Assembly (NCBI GenBank): GCA_030649935.1
Contig: JAUSFN010000017.1
Coordinates: 62,001-126,000 of the forward strand
DNA length: 64,000 nt
DNA from: Candidatus Planktophila sp.
GTDB taxonomy: Bacteria > Actinomycetota > Actinomycetes > Nanopelagicales > Nanopelagicaceae
Direction: 5' to 3'
The notes below the pieces were generated by a model. The model was not told the origin of the DNA. It was given only the letters and a program-made list of their open reading frames with translations, and searched no databases. The position numbers and the translations under genes are program-made. The stretch's first letter is position 1. The number at the start of each line of letters is the position of its first letter. Below, one piece after another: positions 16,038-26,512 of this stretch.

Positions 16038-18542
16038 TTAGGCGGTAGGAGCTTCTTCGGTTAAATCTCCAGGCGTGTCGGGAGTTTCAACTTTTGGCGC
16101 ACCTTTAAAAGTAAAGACCGCTTCTGCGCCTTCACCCTCAACATCTACCACGATTATTTCGCCGGCTTTGAGTTCGCCGAACAAGATGCGCTCTGAAAGT
16201 GCATCCTCAATTTCGCGTTGAATTGTACGCCGTAGTGGTCGTGCCCCAAGAAGTGGATCATAACCACGAGCGGCAAGAAGATCCTTAGCTGTTTGAGTTA
16301 ACTCAATTCCCATATCTTTTGTTTGCAGACGATCATCTAGGTTCTTAATCATAAGATCTACAATCTGAACAATCTGATCCTTGGTCAACTGGTGGAAGAC
16401 GATTACATCGTCGATGCGGTTCAGGAACTCTGGGCGGAAATGAGTTTTGAGTTCATCATTTACTTTGCCCTTCATTCGCTCATAATTAGTTTGTTCATCA
16501 TCGCTGTTGGCAAAACCAAGTCCGAGGCTCTTTGAGATATCGCGAGTACCGAGATTTGTGGTCATGATGATGACAGTGTTCTTAAAATCAACGGTACGTC
16601 CCTGTGAATCAGTCAAGTGTCCATCTTCTAGAACTTGAAGGAGTGAGTTAAAGATATCTGGGTGTGCTTTTTCGATCTCATCGAAGAGAACAACTGAGAA
16701 CGGACGGCGGCGTACCTTTTCAGTGAGCTGTCCACCCTCGTCATAACCAACGTAGCCTGGAGGCGCACCGAATAAACGGGATGCGGTGTGACGCTCTGAA
16801 TATTCAGACATATCGAGTTGAATCAATGCATCTTGATCTCCAAATAAGAAGGCTGCCAGGGTGCGTGAGAGTTCAGTTTTACCAACACCTGATGGACCGG
16901 CAAAGATAAATGAGCCGCCTGGGCGACGTGGATCTTTAAGCCCTGCACGTGTACGACGAATTGCTTGCGAGAGCGCCTTGATTGCCTGTTCTTGACCAAT
17001 CACACGATGATGAAGTTCGTCCTCCATATGCAATAAACGTGCAGTCTCTTCTTCAGTCAATTTAAATACTGGAATACCGGTAGAAATCGAAAGAACTTGC
17101 GCGATGAGCTCTTCATCAACTTCGGTGACCTTATCTAAATCAGTTGCTTTCCAATTCTTTTCTGCCTCATGCTTTTCAGTGATTAACGCTTTTTCTTTGT
17201 CACGAAGTGCCGCGGCCTTTTCAAAGTCCTGACCATCGATTGCCGACTCTTTTTCCTTGCGGGCATCAGCGATCTTGTCATCGAATGCACGTAGTTCAGC
17301 CGGAGCGGTCATGCGTTTAATGCGAAGACGTGAACCAGCCTCATCGATTAGATCGATCGCCTTATCTGGCAAGAAGCGATCGGAAACATATCGATCGGCA
17401 AGATTTGCCGCTGCTGCAAGTGCCCCATCAGTAATAGATACGCGGTGGTGAGTCTCATAGCGGTCGCGAAGACCCTTTAAAATTTCAATAGTCTGCGCAA
17501 CTGATGGCTCTTTAACTTGAATCGGCTGGAAACGGCGCTCAAGGGCAGCATCTTTTTCAACATGCTTACGATACTCATCAAGTGTGGTTGCACCGATTGT
17601 CTGTAGCTCACCTCGGGCAAGCATTGGCTTGAGAATGCTGGCCGCATCGATTGCACCTTCTGCAGCGCCTGCGCCAACGAGTGTATGAATCTCATCGATA
17701 AAGAGGATGATGTCGCCACGAGTTTTAATCTCTTTGAGAACTTTCTTGAGACGCTCTTCGAAATCACCGCGGTATCGACTACCGGCAACGAGTGCGCCTA
17801 AATCAAGTGAGTACAACTGCTTATCTTTTAATGTCTCTGGAACATCATTCTTGAAAATAGCTTGTGCAAGACCTTCGACGACGGCAGTCTTACCAACGCC
17901 TGGCTCGCCGATTAATACTGGGTTATTTTTAGTACGGCGAGACAAAACCTGCATCACTCGCTCAATCTCATTTTCGCGTCCGATTACTGGATCTAACTTT
18001 CCCTCTCGAGCAGCCTGTGTGAGATTTCGGCCAAATTGATCTAGAACTAATGAAGTCGATGGAACGCCTTCTGCGGGTCCGCCCTGTGTGACCGCCTCTT
18101 TTCCTTGGTAACCAGAAAGCAGTTGAATTACCTGTTGACGGACACGATTTAAATCAGCGCCAAGTTTTACAAGAACTTGTGCGGCGACGCCTTCACCTTC
18201 GCGGATGAGTCCTAGCAAAATGTGTTCTGTACCAATGTAATTATGACCTAACTGAAGCGCTTCACGAAGTGAGAGTTCAAGAACTTTCTTGGCACGAGGA
18301 GTAAATGGAATATGACCACTTGGTGCCTGTTGGCCCTGTCCGATGATCTCTTCTACCTGTGCGCGAACGCCTTCAAGTGAGATTCCTAGAGATTCAAGTC
18401 CCTTAGCTGCTACGCCTTCGCCCTCGTGGATAAGCCCAAGCAGAATGTGCTCAGTGCCGATGTAGTTATGGTTGAGCATGCGAGCCTCTTCTTGGGCCAG
18501 CACAACCACTCGGCGAGCTCTATCTGTAAAGCGCTCAAACAT
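16038..18542 (-). CDS. clpC: ATP-dependent Clp protease ATP-binding subunit ClpC
   Basis: The 834-residue unfoldase has two Clp_N repeats (1-145), a first AAA+ domain with GEPGVGKTA (212-220), a UVR-type coiled middle region near 425-460, and a second AAA+ domain with GPSGVGKTE near 550 and [11 protein letters not shown]. It feeds substrates to ClpP and is essential in many actinobacteria. AAGGAG stands seven bases before the ATG. The upstream 130 bp contain its promoter and the GGCGCAC/GGCGCAT direct repeat near 18590. In Mycobacterium clpC1 follows lysS and lsr2; here lsr2 is absent. Confidence 0.97.
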   Translation of the reverse strand: MFERFTDRARRVVVLAQEEARMLNHNYIGTEHILLGLIHEGEGVAAKGLESLGISLEGVRAQVEEIIGQGQQAPSGHIPFTPRAKKVLELSLREALQLGHNYIGTEHILLGLIREGEGVAAQVLVKLGADLNRVRQQVIQLLSGYQGKEAVTQGGPAEGVPSTSLVLDQFGRNLTQAAREGKLDPVIGRENEIERVMQVLSRRTKNNPVLIGEPGVGKTAVVEGLAQAIFKNDVPETLKDKQLYSLDLGALVAGSRYRGDFEERLKKVLKEIKTRGDIILFIDEIHTLVGAGAAEGAIDAASILKPMLARGELQTIGATTLDEYRKHVEKDAALERRFQPIQVKEPSVAQTIEILKGLRDRYETHHRVSITDGALAAAANLADRYVSDRFLPDKAIDLIDEAGSRLRIKRMTAPAELRAFDDKIADARKEKESAIDGQDFEKAAALRDKEKALITEKHEAEKNWKATDLDKVTEVDEELIAQVLSISTGIPVFKLTEEETARLLHMEDELHHRVIGQEQAIKALSQAIRRTRAGLKDPRRPGGSFIFAGPSGVGKTELSRTLAAFLFGDQDALIQLDMSEYSERHTASRLFGAPPGYVGYDEGGQLTEKVRRRPFSVVLFDEIEKAHPDIFNSLLQVLEDGHLTDSQGRTVDFKNTVIIMTTNLGTRDISKSLGLGFANSDDEQTNYERMKGKVNDELKTHFRPEFLNRIDDVIVFHQLTKDQIVQIVDLMIKNLDDRLQTKDMGIELTQTAKDLLAARGYDPLLGARPLRRTIQREIEDALSERILFGELKAGEIIVVDVEGEGAEAVFTFKGAPKVETPDTPGDLTEEAPTA

Positions 18543-18673
18543 TGGCCTACTCCTTCGTGTTCAATTCACTAAGCCTAATGCCTGATGGCGCACGGCGCAT
18601 GGCCGCGAGGCGGATTGGATACGATAGATATAACCCCAGCAGTAGTGCTTTTATGCCCACATTAGCCCTATAT

Positions 18674-19171
18674 CTAGGTCAGAATCTTCAACATTCTCGT
18701 GTTTCCGAGAGTGTTTGGCTTAGCCGATTCAAGATCTAAGAATTCGGCCACTCCGGCATCATAGGAGCGAAGAAGCTCTGCATAGACTTCAGGAGCAACT
18801 GGCGTGCCCTCAATTACTTCGAAACCGTGGCGGCCAAAGAACTCTGTTTGAAATGTAAGACAGAAGATTTTTTCAACTCCAACTTCACGTGCGCGTTCAA
18901 TAATTGACTCCAAAATTTGATGGCCAATTCCCTGCTTGTGTAAACCCTCTTGAACTGCAACGGTTCGCACTTCCGCTAAATCCTCCCAAAGAATATGCAA
19001 GGCTCCGCATCCGACTAAAACTCCATTGTGTTCGGCGACAACAAACTCTTGAACGCTCTCATAAAGCGTCACGGTCTCCTTTGAAAGCATTTGACCTGGA
19101 GCGGCATATGAATCTACAAGTTTGCGGATTGCTTTTACATCTTTTGTTTTTGCAGGTCTAATAACCAGCAT
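18674..19171 (-). CDS. argA: Amino-acid N-acetyltransferase (N-acetylglutamate synthase, Rv2747 type)
   Basis: The 165-residue GNAT protein starts LVIRPAKTKDVKAIRKLVDSYA and has CGALHILWEDLAEVRTVAVQEGLHKQGIG with the acetyl-CoA loop, then FCLTFQTEFFGRHGFEVIEG. This is the short, kinase-free form of N-acetylglutamate synthase seen in Mycobacterium (Rv2747), first step of arginine synthesis. It starts two bases after lysS ends, with GAGG about ten bases upstream, so it is read as part of the coaX-lysS operon. Assignment to the family is firm, to the exact substrate less so. Confidence 0.8.
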   Translation of the reverse strand: MLVIRPAKTKDVKAIRKLVDSYAAPGQMLSKETVTLYESVQEFVVAEHNGVLVGCGALHILWEDLAEVRTVAVQEGLHKQGIGHQILESIIERAREVGVEKIFCLTFQTEFFGRHGFEVIEGTPVAPEVYAELLRSYDAGVAEFLDLESAKPNTLGNTRMLKILT

Positions 19172-19173
19172 CT

Positions 19174-20679
19174 TTAATCAACCTCGGGTTTAACAAGTGG
19201 GAATAAAATGGTTTCGCGAATTCCAAGACCAGTCAGTGCCATAAGTAAACGATCTACTCCCATTCCCATTCCGCCCATTGGAGGCATTCCAAACTCCATT
19301 GCACGTAGAAAATCCTCATCCACGTGCATCGCTTCAAGGTCACCGTTAGCACCTAAAGATGACTGTTCGACTAACCGTTCACGCTGAATGACGGGATCAA
19401 TAAGTTCGGAATACCCGGTGGCTAATTCAAAACCATCGATATATAAATCCCATTTTTCGGCAACACCTGGAAGTTCGCGATGTGCTCGGACAAGTGGCGA
19501 GGTGTCAACAGGGAAACCCATCACGAAAGTAGGTGCAATTAACTTGTCCTTTGCTACATGCTCGAAAATCTCTTCAGCTAACTTGCCTGTAATCCACTTA
19601 GGGTCAATTTTTATTCCAAGCTGTGCTGCAATAGTTTTTAACTCCGCAAGTGGAGTAAGAGCTGTAACGTTCTGTCCAACAGCTTCAGATATTGCTTCAT
19701 ACAGCGAGATTTCACGCCACTTCCCGCCCAGATCGGCCTGACGGCCATCATGATGTGTAACAACGTGAGAACCAGCAACTGCCATTGCAGCGTTTTGAAC
19801 CAAGGTTCGTGTTAAATCGGCTATTGATTTCCAGTCGCCATAGGCTTGATAGCTCTCGATCATTGCAAATTCTGGCGAATGCGATGAATCCGCGCCTTCA
19901 TTGCGGAAATTACGATTGATTTCAAAGACCCGTTCAATTCCACCAACAACGCATCGTTTTAGAAATAGTTCGGGGGCAATACGTAAATAGAGATCCATGT
20001 CGTAAGCATTCGAGAATGATTTAAAGGGCCGAGCTGTTGCACCTCCATGCATTACTTGAAGCATTGGTGTTTCAACTTCGATGAAATTCGCCTTCGCAAA
20101 AGTATCCCGCAGAGACGTCATAACTGCTGGCCTTAAACGCGCGTTCGCGCGCGCCTCAGGACGAACAATTAAATCCACATACCGCATACGAACACGCGTT
20201 TCTTCTGACATTGGTTTGTGATCATTCGGTAGGGGCCGTAAAGATTTGGATGCCAATTTCCATGAATTAGCAAGAATTGAAAGTTCGCCACGTTTGGATG
20301 TAATTATCTCGCCAGTAACGGAAACTATGTCGCCTAAATCAATATCGGCTTTCCAAGAGTCAATCGATTCTTGTCCAACTTTATCCAGAGAAAACATTGC
20401 TTGAAGTTCGGTGCCATCACCTTCACGAAGAGTTGCAAAACAAAGCTTTCCTGTATCGCGTTTAAATATTATGCGTCCAGTTAAGCTTTCAACGATTCCC
20501 GTTGCACAATCAATCTCTAGTCCGGCATGCAATTCTCGTATTTCTAATAAAGATTTCGTCCTTGGCACAGAAACGGGGTATGGCTCGGTACCGCTTTCAA
20601 TTAATGCCGCCCTCTTTTCCCGACGAATACGCAACTGCTCAGGCAAATCCTCTTCGGGGGTTAGATTTTCTTCGCTCAT
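19174..20679 (-). CDS. lysS: Lysyl-tRNA synthetase, class II
   Basis: The 501-residue enzyme has an N-terminal OB-fold anticodon-binding domain (LTGRIIFKRDTGKLCFATLREGDG, near 60-90) and the class II core: motif 2 FEINRNFRNEG and motif 3 GMGVDRLLMALTG. It charges tRNA-Lys. There is no Shine-Dalgarno; TAGACT (20690-20695 on the minus strand) lies ten bases before the ATG, so an extra promoter with a very short leader may sit in the 21-bp gap after coaX. Confidence 0.96.
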   Translation of the reverse strand: MSEENLTPEEDLPEQLRIRREKRAALIESGTEPYPVSVPRTKSLLEIRELHAGLEIDCATGIVESLTGRIIFKRDTGKLCFATLREGDGTELQAMFSLDKVGQESIDSWKADIDLGDIVSVTGEIITSKRGELSILANSWKLASKSLRPLPNDHKPMSEETRVRMRYVDLIVRPEARANARLRPAVMTSLRDTFAKANFIEVETPMLQVMHGGATARPFKSFSNAYDMDLYLRIAPELFLKRCVVGGIERVFEINRNFRNEGADSSHSPEFAMIESYQAYGDWKSIADLTRTLVQNAAMAVAGSHVVTHHDGRQADLGGKWREISLYEAISEAVGQNVTALTPLAELKTIAAQLGIKIDPKWITGKLAEEIFEHVAKDKLIAPTFVMGFPVDTSPLVRAHRELPGVAEKWDLYIDGFELATGYSELIDPVIQRERLVEQSSLGANGDLEAMHVDEDFLRAMEFGMPPMGGMGMGVDRLLMALTGLGIRETILFPLVKPEVD

Positions 20680-20700
20680 AATGGGGTGGAGTCTAACGGT

Positions 20701-21465
20701 TCATGCATTTCGTTCATGAATTAGGCGAAGACCAATGAGTGTTAAATCTGGTTCATGATCGGTTATAGTTTCTGAAACCCCAATAATCAATGGGGCTAAT
20801 CCGCCCGTCGCAATAACTTTTGGTTTACCAGAATATGACTGGGCCAGCTCAGCGCATATGCGGTCAACTAGGCCATCAACTTGGCCAGCGAAGCCGAAAA
20901 TAGTGCCCGATTGTAAGGCTTCCACTGTATTTTTACCGATCACATTTTTGGGTCGCACTAACTCGACTTTGCGTAACTGTGCAGCTCGAGCGGCCAATGC
21001 ATCTACTGAGATCTCTATTCCGGGTGCAAGTGCACCGCCCAGGAACTCTCCTTTAGGTGATACAACATCGAGATTTGTTGATGTTCCAAAATCCACAACG
21101 ATAGCCGGGCCCCCAAAAATTGTATGAGCTGCTAACGTATTTACGATTCGATCTGCACCAATTTCTTTTGGATTATCAACCAGCAGTGGGACCCCAGTTT
21201 TTATGCCTGGCTCAACAATTGTTGTTCGGACATCGGAAAAGTAATCACTAATCATGCTTCGAAGTTCGCGAAGTGTTGCTGGAACAGTCGAGCATATAGA
21301 TAGGCCTGTAACCGAAAAATCCTCAACTAAAGAGCGATACTGCAGCCAAAGCTCATCGGCAGTACTTCGAGGATCAGTCTTTACCCGCCATGAACGAATT
21401 AAATTTTCTTCATCAAATATTCCAAGAACAGTGTTTGTATTTCCCACATCGATTGTTAATAGCAT
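20701..21465 (-). CDS. coaX: Type III pantothenate kinase
   Basis: CoaX phosphorylates pantothenate, the first step to coenzyme A. The 254-residue protein has the ASKHA-type phosphate motif IDVGNTNTVLGIF at the N-terminus, KEIGADRIVN near 120, VDFGTSTNLDVV near 143, and ATGGLAPLI near 217. Its ATG overlaps the panC stop (TAATG), so the two pantothenate genes are coupled. In Mycobacterium the order is panC-panD-coaX; panD is missing here. Confidence 0.95.
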   Translation of the reverse strand: MLLTIDVGNTNTVLGIFDEENLIRSWRVKTDPRSTADELWLQYRSLVEDFSVTGLSICSTVPATLRELRSMISDYFSDVRTTIVEPGIKTGVPLLVDNPKEIGADRIVNTLAAHTIFGGPAIVVDFGTSTNLDVVSPKGEFLGGALAPGIEISVDALAARAAQLRKVELVRPKNVIGKNTVEALQSGTIFGFAGQVDGLVDRICAELAQSYSGKPKVIATGGLAPLIIGVSETITDHEPDLTLIGLRLIHERNA

Positions 21466-22214
21466 TAAGCACCCATTCTCATATTATCTATTAAGCGCAC
21501 ACCATCAATCCAACCGGCAATAATTGCACGCTTGTGTTGTGTTAAATCCGATGCCAGAGAGAAATTCTCCTCATCGACAATTGTTGCATAATCACATCTA
21601 AAACCGGCATCAGTAGCAATTGTTGTATCAATTATCTCTTGGGCGATTGCAACGGTCGGTGCCAATCGAGCTGCTGCCATTGCGCGGTAAATTACATTCG
21701 CACTTACTCGACCGGTTTCACTTAAGCGTACATTTCGAGAAGAAAGTGCTAAGCCATCAAACTCGCGCACTGTTGGAACACCAATTATTTTAACTCCACT
21801 TTCCATCGTTCTAATTATTTGCAGCTGCTGGAAATCTTTCTCTCCAAAGACCGCTGCTTCTGGCTTTACGATGTCAAATAAACGGCTTACAACGGTTACC
21901 ACGCCATCAAAATGACCTGGTCGAGATTTTCCTTCATAGAGTTCGCCAATTGCACCAGCCTTCAAGAGGTTAATCTGGCCTGGATAAATCTCTTCGTAAT
22001 CTGGCATCCATATCTCGGTCGCACCAGCAAGCGTTGCCAATTGAATATCACGTTCGGGGCTACGAGGATATGCGGCAAGGTCATCGGCGCTTTCAAACTG
22101 AAGGGGATTTATAAATATGCTAACTACAACATCCTTGCTGATGCTTCGTGCGCGTTTAATCAACGCTTGGTGACCCTTGTGCAGGGCGCCCATCGTTGGC
22201 ACTAATACGCTCAT
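21465..22214 (-). CDS. panC: Pantothenate synthetase (short N-terminus)
   Basis: PanC joins pantoate and beta-alanine with ATP. Core motifs are present: PTMGALHKGHQALI with the HxGH ATP site, FINPLQF, YEGKSRPGHFDGVVTVVSRLF, FGEKDFQQL and GLALSSRN. The protein is only 249 residues, about 30 short of usual, and lacks the first ~20 residues before PTMG; the in-frame TGA six codons upstream rules out an earlier start. All catalytic residues I can recognise remain. AAAGGA ten bases upstream is the likely ribosome site. Confidence 0.93.
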   Translation of the reverse strand: MSVLVPTMGALHKGHQALIKRARSISKDVVVSIFINPLQFESADDLAAYPRSPERDIQLATLAGATEIWMPDYEEIYPGQINLLKAGAIGELYEGKSRPGHFDGVVTVVSRLFDIVKPEAAVFGEKDFQQLQIIRTMESGVKIIGVPTVREFDGLALSSRNVRLSETGRVSANVIYRAMAAARLAPTVAIAQEIIDTTIATDAGFRCDYATIVDEENFSLASDLTQHKRAIIAGWIDGVRLIDNMRMGA

Positions 22215-22256
22215 GTGGCTCCAGTCCTTTCAGGTACCGGGCGAAGTAATAAAAGT

Positions 22257-22712
22257 TTAAGGGTTAAGCGGCAATTGCGCCAAAAGTTGATCAACGCGGC
22301 CATGGATAAGTAGAACTGCATCGGCATCAATTTCAAGCCACGGCTCCAAAACAAATCTGCGCTCGTGCGCACGAGGGTGCGGGAGCTCTAACTCATTGCT
22401 CTTACTCAAAATTCCACCAAATTGGATGAGATCTAAATCGATAGTTCGTGGTCCCCAATGTTCACTCCGCTCACGACCTAAGCTCTTTTCGATGCCCTGC
22501 AAGAGGGAGAGCAAATCCAAAGCGGGGAGTTCGCTCTCAATAATGCACACTGCATTTAAATAATCGGGTTGAGCCGGCCCACCAACTGGTGCAGTTTTGT
22601 AGAACGAAGAAACACTAATAACTTCTGTGGACTCTCGCAAAAGTGATAAAGCTATCTCTAAATTCTCTAGCGGATTACCAATGTTGGCACCTAAAGCAAT
22701 AACCGCTTTCAT
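22257..22712 (-). CDS. folK: 2-amino-4-hydroxy-6-hydroxymethyldihydropteridine pyrophosphokinase
   Basis: FolK transfers pyrophosphate to hydroxymethyl-dihydropterin in folate synthesis. The 151-residue protein has the family start AVIALGANIGNPLENL, FYKTAPVGGPAQPDYLNAV and the signature WGPRTIDLDLIQFG, then LELPHPRAHERRFVLEPW. It overlaps folB by ATGA. Forty-two bp to panC hold no clear terminator, so the pantothenate genes are probably read through. Confidence 0.95.
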   Translation of the reverse strand: MKAVIALGANIGNPLENLEIALSLLRESTEVISVSSFYKTAPVGGPAQPDYLNAVCIIESELPALDLLSLLQGIEKSLGRERSEHWGPRTIDLDLIQFGGILSKSNELELPHPRAHERRFVLEPWLEIDADAVLLIHGRVDQLLAQLPLNP

Positions 22713-23071
22713 CGACTGCGAGTGATCTGCACCGCAATATCTTTTAGTGAGGCAGATACTGGAGCTTGTGGCTTGTGGACTGTAACCGAGACAGAATTAA
22801 CTCTTGAATATGAGTTTAGAATTCGCTCAGCGATGCGACCGGCAAGTTTTTCAATGAGAGATACTGGATTAGTTGTGATTTCAGTGACTACCAAATCGGT
22901 AATCTCGGCGTAGTTAACGGTCTCATCAATTGAATCACTCTGTGAGACCGCTTGAAGGTCAATATTTAAAACTACATCCACAAAGAAATCTTGACCATTC
23001 GTGCGCTCATGCTCGAAGAGGCCGTGGTATCCAAAGCCATAGACTCCTGTAAGTAGAATCTGATCGCTCAT
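22709..23071 (-). CDS. folB: Dihydroneopterin aldolase
   Basis: The 120-residue enzyme makes hydroxymethyl-dihydropterin from dihydroneopterin. Family features are GFHG-like GYHGLFEHERTNGQDFFVDVVL, DETVNYAEITDLV, SLIEKLAGRIAERIL and the C-terminal VHKPQAPVSA with the conserved lysine. It is tied to folP upstream and folK downstream by ATGA overlaps, giving consecutive pathway enzymes from one message. Confidence 0.95.
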   Translation of the reverse strand: MSDQILLTGVYGFGYHGLFEHERTNGQDFFVDVVLNIDLQAVSQSDSIDETVNYAEITDLVVTEITTNPVSLIEKLAGRIAERILNSYSRVNSVSVTVHKPQAPVSASLKDIAVQITRSR

Positions 23072-23823
23072 ATTGACATCACTTCTTTATGAGGCTTCAC
23101 AGAGTGAACTCTAACTCCCCAAATACCTGATGTGGACAGGCGCTTTGTTAGGGCGATACTCGCCGCTTCGCGTTTATCGGGCGTATCCCCGCCCAAGAAG
23201 CGTTTACGTGATGCACCGATTAATACAGGGTATCCAAGGGCTACAAACTCATCGATGTGATCAATAATCTCCCAGTTATGGTGCGCATCTTTAGCAAATC
23301 CAATACCCGGATCAATTATTAGTTTGTCATTACTGATTCCTGCACCTAATGCCGCAACAATCCTCCCCTGAAGTTCATCGATAACTTCGCGAACAACATC
23401 GCGGTAAGTGGCCATTGAGTTCATATCCTTGGATTGCCCTCGCCAGTGCATTGCTATGTAAGAAGTTTTAAGTTCTGCGGCAGTTGTAAACATCTCTGGA
23501 TCTGCTAATCCCCCGCTTACATCATTAATAATTTGTGCGCCGGCGGCTATCGCGGCTCTTGCTGTGCTCGCACGCATGGTGTCGATACTGAGTTGTGCTC
23601 CATCCTTAGCTAGTTCGGTTATCACAGGAATAACACGATCTAACTCTTCTTCCTCACTCACGCGATCCGCGCCGGGACGCGTTGATTCGCCTCCGATATC
23701 GATGATATCCACGCCCTCAGCGATCATTTCACGTGCATGCAGAACTGCCTTATTAAAAGAGTTATATCGTCCACCATCGGCAAATGAGTCGGGGGTTATA
23801 TTGAGAATTCCCATAACCAACAT
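23068..23823 (-). CDS. folP: Dihydropteroate synthase
   Basis: FolP condenses the FolK product with p-aminobenzoate and is the sulfonamide target. The 251-residue TIM-barrel starts almost directly with the pterin/phosphate signature GILNITPDSFADGG, followed by DIGGESTRPGADRVSEEEE, INDVSGG, IAMHWRG (usually MHxxG), IDPGIGFAKD and IGASRKRFLG. It begins five bases after the folE stop without a strong ribosome site. Confidence 0.95.
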   Translation of the reverse strand: MLVMGILNITPDSFADGGRYNSFNKAVLHAREMIAEGVDIIDIGGESTRPGADRVSEEEELDRVIPVITELAKDGAQLSIDTMRASTARAAIAAGAQIINDVSGGLADPEMFTTAAELKTSYIAMHWRGQSKDMNSMATYRDVVREVIDELQGRIVAALGAGISNDKLIIDPGIGFAKDAHHNWEIIDHIDEFVALGYPVLIGASRKRFLGGDTPDKREAASIALTKRLSTSGIWGVRVHSVKPHKEVMSI

Positions 23824-23828
23824 GGTCT

Positions 23829-24431
23829 TTACCGATTTGTAATAAGACTAATGGCCTCTGCACGTGTAGCAGCATTTAATAACGCGCCACGAACCGCGCT
23901 AGTGGTTGTTCTAGCCTGCGACTTCTTAACTCCGCGCATCGACATACACAAATGCTCGCAGTCGATTATGACAATAACACCTAACGGATCGAGAATTTCA
24001 ACAAGAGCATCGGCGATTTGAGTTGTTAAACGCTCTTGTACTTGCGGGCGTTTTGCATAAACATCGACGAGCCGGGCTAACTTTGAAAGACCGGTAATCT
24101 TTCCGCGCGGAATGTATCCAATATGTGCAACACCATGAAATGGTGTCAAGTGGTGCTCACAATGTGAAAATACTTCAATATCTCTAACTATCACTAACTC
24201 TTCATGTCCGATATCAAAAGTTGTTGTTAGCACTTCTTCAGGGGCTTGCCAAAGGCCACCAAAATTTTCTTTCATGGCACGAGCAACACGTGCCGGAGTA
24301 TCTATTAACCCTTCTCTATCTGGATCTTCACCTAAAGCTAACAAGAGTTCGCGAACTGCACGTTCTGCTCTTGCCTGATCATAAGGTCCAGATGCGCGCC
24401 CATCATTGATAGAGACTTTACTTATCGACAC
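23829..24431 (-). CDS. folE: GTP cyclohydrolase I
   Basis: FolE opens GTP to make dihydroneopterin triphosphate, the first folate step. The 200-residue enzyme has zinc-site residues in [13 protein letters not shown] and in the later [11 protein letters not shown], plus [17 protein letters not shown]. The start is GTG with AGAAGG six bases upstream, and lies inside the end of ftsH (14-bp overlap). The order ftsH-folE-folP-folB-folK matches Mycobacterium. Confidence 0.96.
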   Translation of the reverse strand: MSISKVSINDGRASGPYDQARAERAVRELLLALGEDPDREGLIDTPARVARAMKENFGGLWQAPEEVLTTTFDIGHEELVIVRDIEVFSHCEHHLTPFHGVAHIGYIPRGKITGLSKLARLVDVYAKRPQVQERLTTQIADALVEILDPLGVIVIIDCEHLCMSMRGVKKSQARTTTSAVRGALLNAATRAEAISLITNR

Positions 24432-26493
24432 GTGCGGCCTTCTTACGACGCGTAGTTTTTCTCACTTCTTCAACAGGTTCATCTGCGCGCATTGGAACCT
24501 CCACTGGTGGCTGATCCGAAGGCAGGCGTGTAATCGAACCAGTCCAAGCTGGGCGAGCGGTAACTGATTTAACTTTCTTAAATATCTCGGTAATCTCGTC
24601 CTTATTGAGTGTCTCTTTTTCAAGTAGTTCTAAGACCATTTTATCCAAAATTTCACGATTTGCCACCAAAATATCAAAGGCCTCTTGATGTGCATTTTCA
24701 ATGAGTTTGCGGATCTCGCTATCAACTAAACCGGCAATACTCTCCGAATAATCACGCTGGTGCCCATAATCACGACCCATAAATGGTGCATCACTATTTG
24801 CCCCTAACTTAATAGCACCAATTGCTTCGGTCATTCCATATTGGGTGACCATAGCGCGTGCCAATGCCGTTGCCTTTTCGATGTCGTTTGAAGCACCTGT
24901 TGACGGATCATGAAAAATCAATTCTTCGGCTGCACGACCACCAAGAGAGTAGGCCAACTGATCTAGAAGTTGATTACGAGTAGTTGAGTATCGATCCTCA
25001 TCGGGGAGAATCATTGTGTAACCTAGTGCCCGCCCACGCGGCATGATAGTAATTTTGTGAACCGGATCTGTGTGCGGAAGAGCATGTGCGACTAATGCAT
25101 GACCACCCTCGTGATACGCCGTCACTCGACGTTCATCATCACTCATAATGCGTGACTTGCGTTGCGGCCCAGCCATTACTCGATCAATGGCTTCGTCAAG
25201 TTCGGAATTTGAAATAACTTTCTTTTCTTCTCGAGCAGTTAAGAGCGCAGCTTCGTTGAGTACATTTGCAAGATCGGCGCCAGTAAAACCTGGAGTTCGA
25301 CGTGCATAATCAATAAGTTTGACATCATCACTCAGCGGCTTATTTTTCGCGTGAACTGCCAAGATTGCTTCTCTCCCCTTTAAATCCGGTCGATCGACGG
25401 CAATTTGGCGATCAAAACGGCCAGGACGAAGTAGTGCAGGATCTAAAACATCTGGTCTATTGGTTGCAGCAATCAGAATTACCTTTGTATTTTCTTCAAA
25501 GCCATCCATCTCAACCAAGAGTTGGTTAAGTGTCTGCTCACGCTCATCATGGCCACCACCCATACCAGCACCTCGCTGGCGTCCAACTGCATCGATCTCA
25601 TCAACAAAAACTATTGCTGGAGCATTTAATTTTGCCTGCGTAAATAAGTCGCGTACGCGTGCAGCACCGACACCAACAAACATTTCTACAAAGTCGGAGC
25701 CTGAAATTGAGTAGAAAGGAACTCCCGCTTCTCCTGCAACGGCACGAGCAAGTAAAGTCTTTCCAGTTCCTGGAGGGCCAAATAGCAATACGCCCTTTGG
25801 AATTTTCGCACCAAGTGCACCGTATTTATCGGGATTTGCTAGAAAATCCTTGATCTCCTGGAGCTCAGCAATTGCCTCTTCGGCACCTGCAACATCTTTG
25901 AAGGTGGTTTGTGGTACATCATTATTCTGAAGCTTTGCGCGTGATTTACCAAATTGGAAGACTTTATTTCCACCCTGCGCTTGACTCATCATCCAAAAAA
26001 AGAGAAAACCTATTAATAAAAATGGAATGATTGAAAAGAGAAATGAAACAAGAAGTGATTGCGATGGTACGCGTACATTCCAGCCTTTTGAGGGCGGATT
26101 AGATGTAAGAGCATCAATAATTGTTGGCTCTTGCCTAGCAACATACGAAGCCTCTACCTTGCTCTCACCTTCAATTGTTGAGCCGGGCTTTAAGATTAAA
26201 CGAATCTTTTGATCCTTATCAACAACTTCGGCTGACTCCACATTTGACTGCGAAATTGCATCTAACGCTTGAGATGTTTCAATTTGAGTGTAACGATTTC
26301 CGGCAGATGTGATTTGGCCGAAGATGGAGACTGCAAAGATAGCGACCAGAATCCAAAAAAGTGGTCCCCGAAATATTCGACTGGTGCGGGTAGTAGGTTT
26401 CTTAACAGATGTGCCTCCTGTAAAACTTTTTTTCAGGGGGCTATTTTTTTCCTTCTTTTTTGCTGGCGGTTTAGTCGCTGACATATTATGCAT
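24418..26493 (-). CDS. ftsH: ATP-dependent zinc metalloprotease FtsH
   Basis: The membrane-bound AAA+ protease degrades misfolded membrane and regulatory proteins. From the start chosen here (691 residues) it has a lysine-rich N-terminus, a transmembrane span near 44-59, an extracytoplasmic segment, a second span near 146-168, Walker A GPPGTGKT near 239, [12 protein letters not shown], the second region of homology ([19 protein letters not shown]) and the zinc motif HEGGH. The frame is open to 26541, but that would run into hpt. The ATG at 26493 follows AAGAAACGAG; the ATG at 26484 is also possible. Confidence 0.96.
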   Translation of the reverse strand: MHNMSATKPPAKKKEKNSPLKKSFTGGTSVKKPTTRTSRIFRGPLFWILVAIFAVSIFGQITSAGNRYTQIETSQALDAISQSNVESAEVVDKDQKIRLILKPGSTIEGESKVEASYVARQEPTIIDALTSNPPSKGWNVRVPSQSLLVSFLFSIIPFLLIGFLFFWMMSQAQGGNKVFQFGKSRAKLQNNDVPQTTFKDVAGAEEAIAELQEIKDFLANPDKYGALGAKIPKGVLLFGPPGTGKTLLARAVAGEAGVPFYSISGSDFVEMFVGVGAARVRDLFTQAKLNAPAIVFVDEIDAVGRQRGAGMGGGHDEREQTLNQLLVEMDGFEENTKVILIAATNRPDVLDPALLRPGRFDRQIAVDRPDLKGREAILAVHAKNKPLSDDVKLIDYARRTPGFTGADLANVLNEAALLTAREEKKVISNSELDEAIDRVMAGPQRKSRIMSDDERRVTAYHEGGHALVAHALPHTDPVHKITIMPRGRALGYTMILPDEDRYSTTRNQLLDQLAYSLGGRAAEELIFHDPSTGASNDIEKATALARAMVTQYGMTEAIGAIKLGANSDAPFMGRDYGHQRDYSESIAGLVDSEIRKLIENAHQEAFDILVANREILDKMVLELLEKETLNKDEITEIFKKVKSVTARPAWTGSITRLPSDQPPVEVPMRADEPVEEVRKTTRRKKAARVDK

Positions 26494-26512
26494 TTCTCGT
26501 TTCTTGAAGGAT

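Noticed and set aside
18543-18673. ClgR- or HspR-type operator before clpC
   Set aside because: CG-rich repeats (GGCGCAC/GGCGCAT) are present, but none matches the operator patterns I know closely enough.
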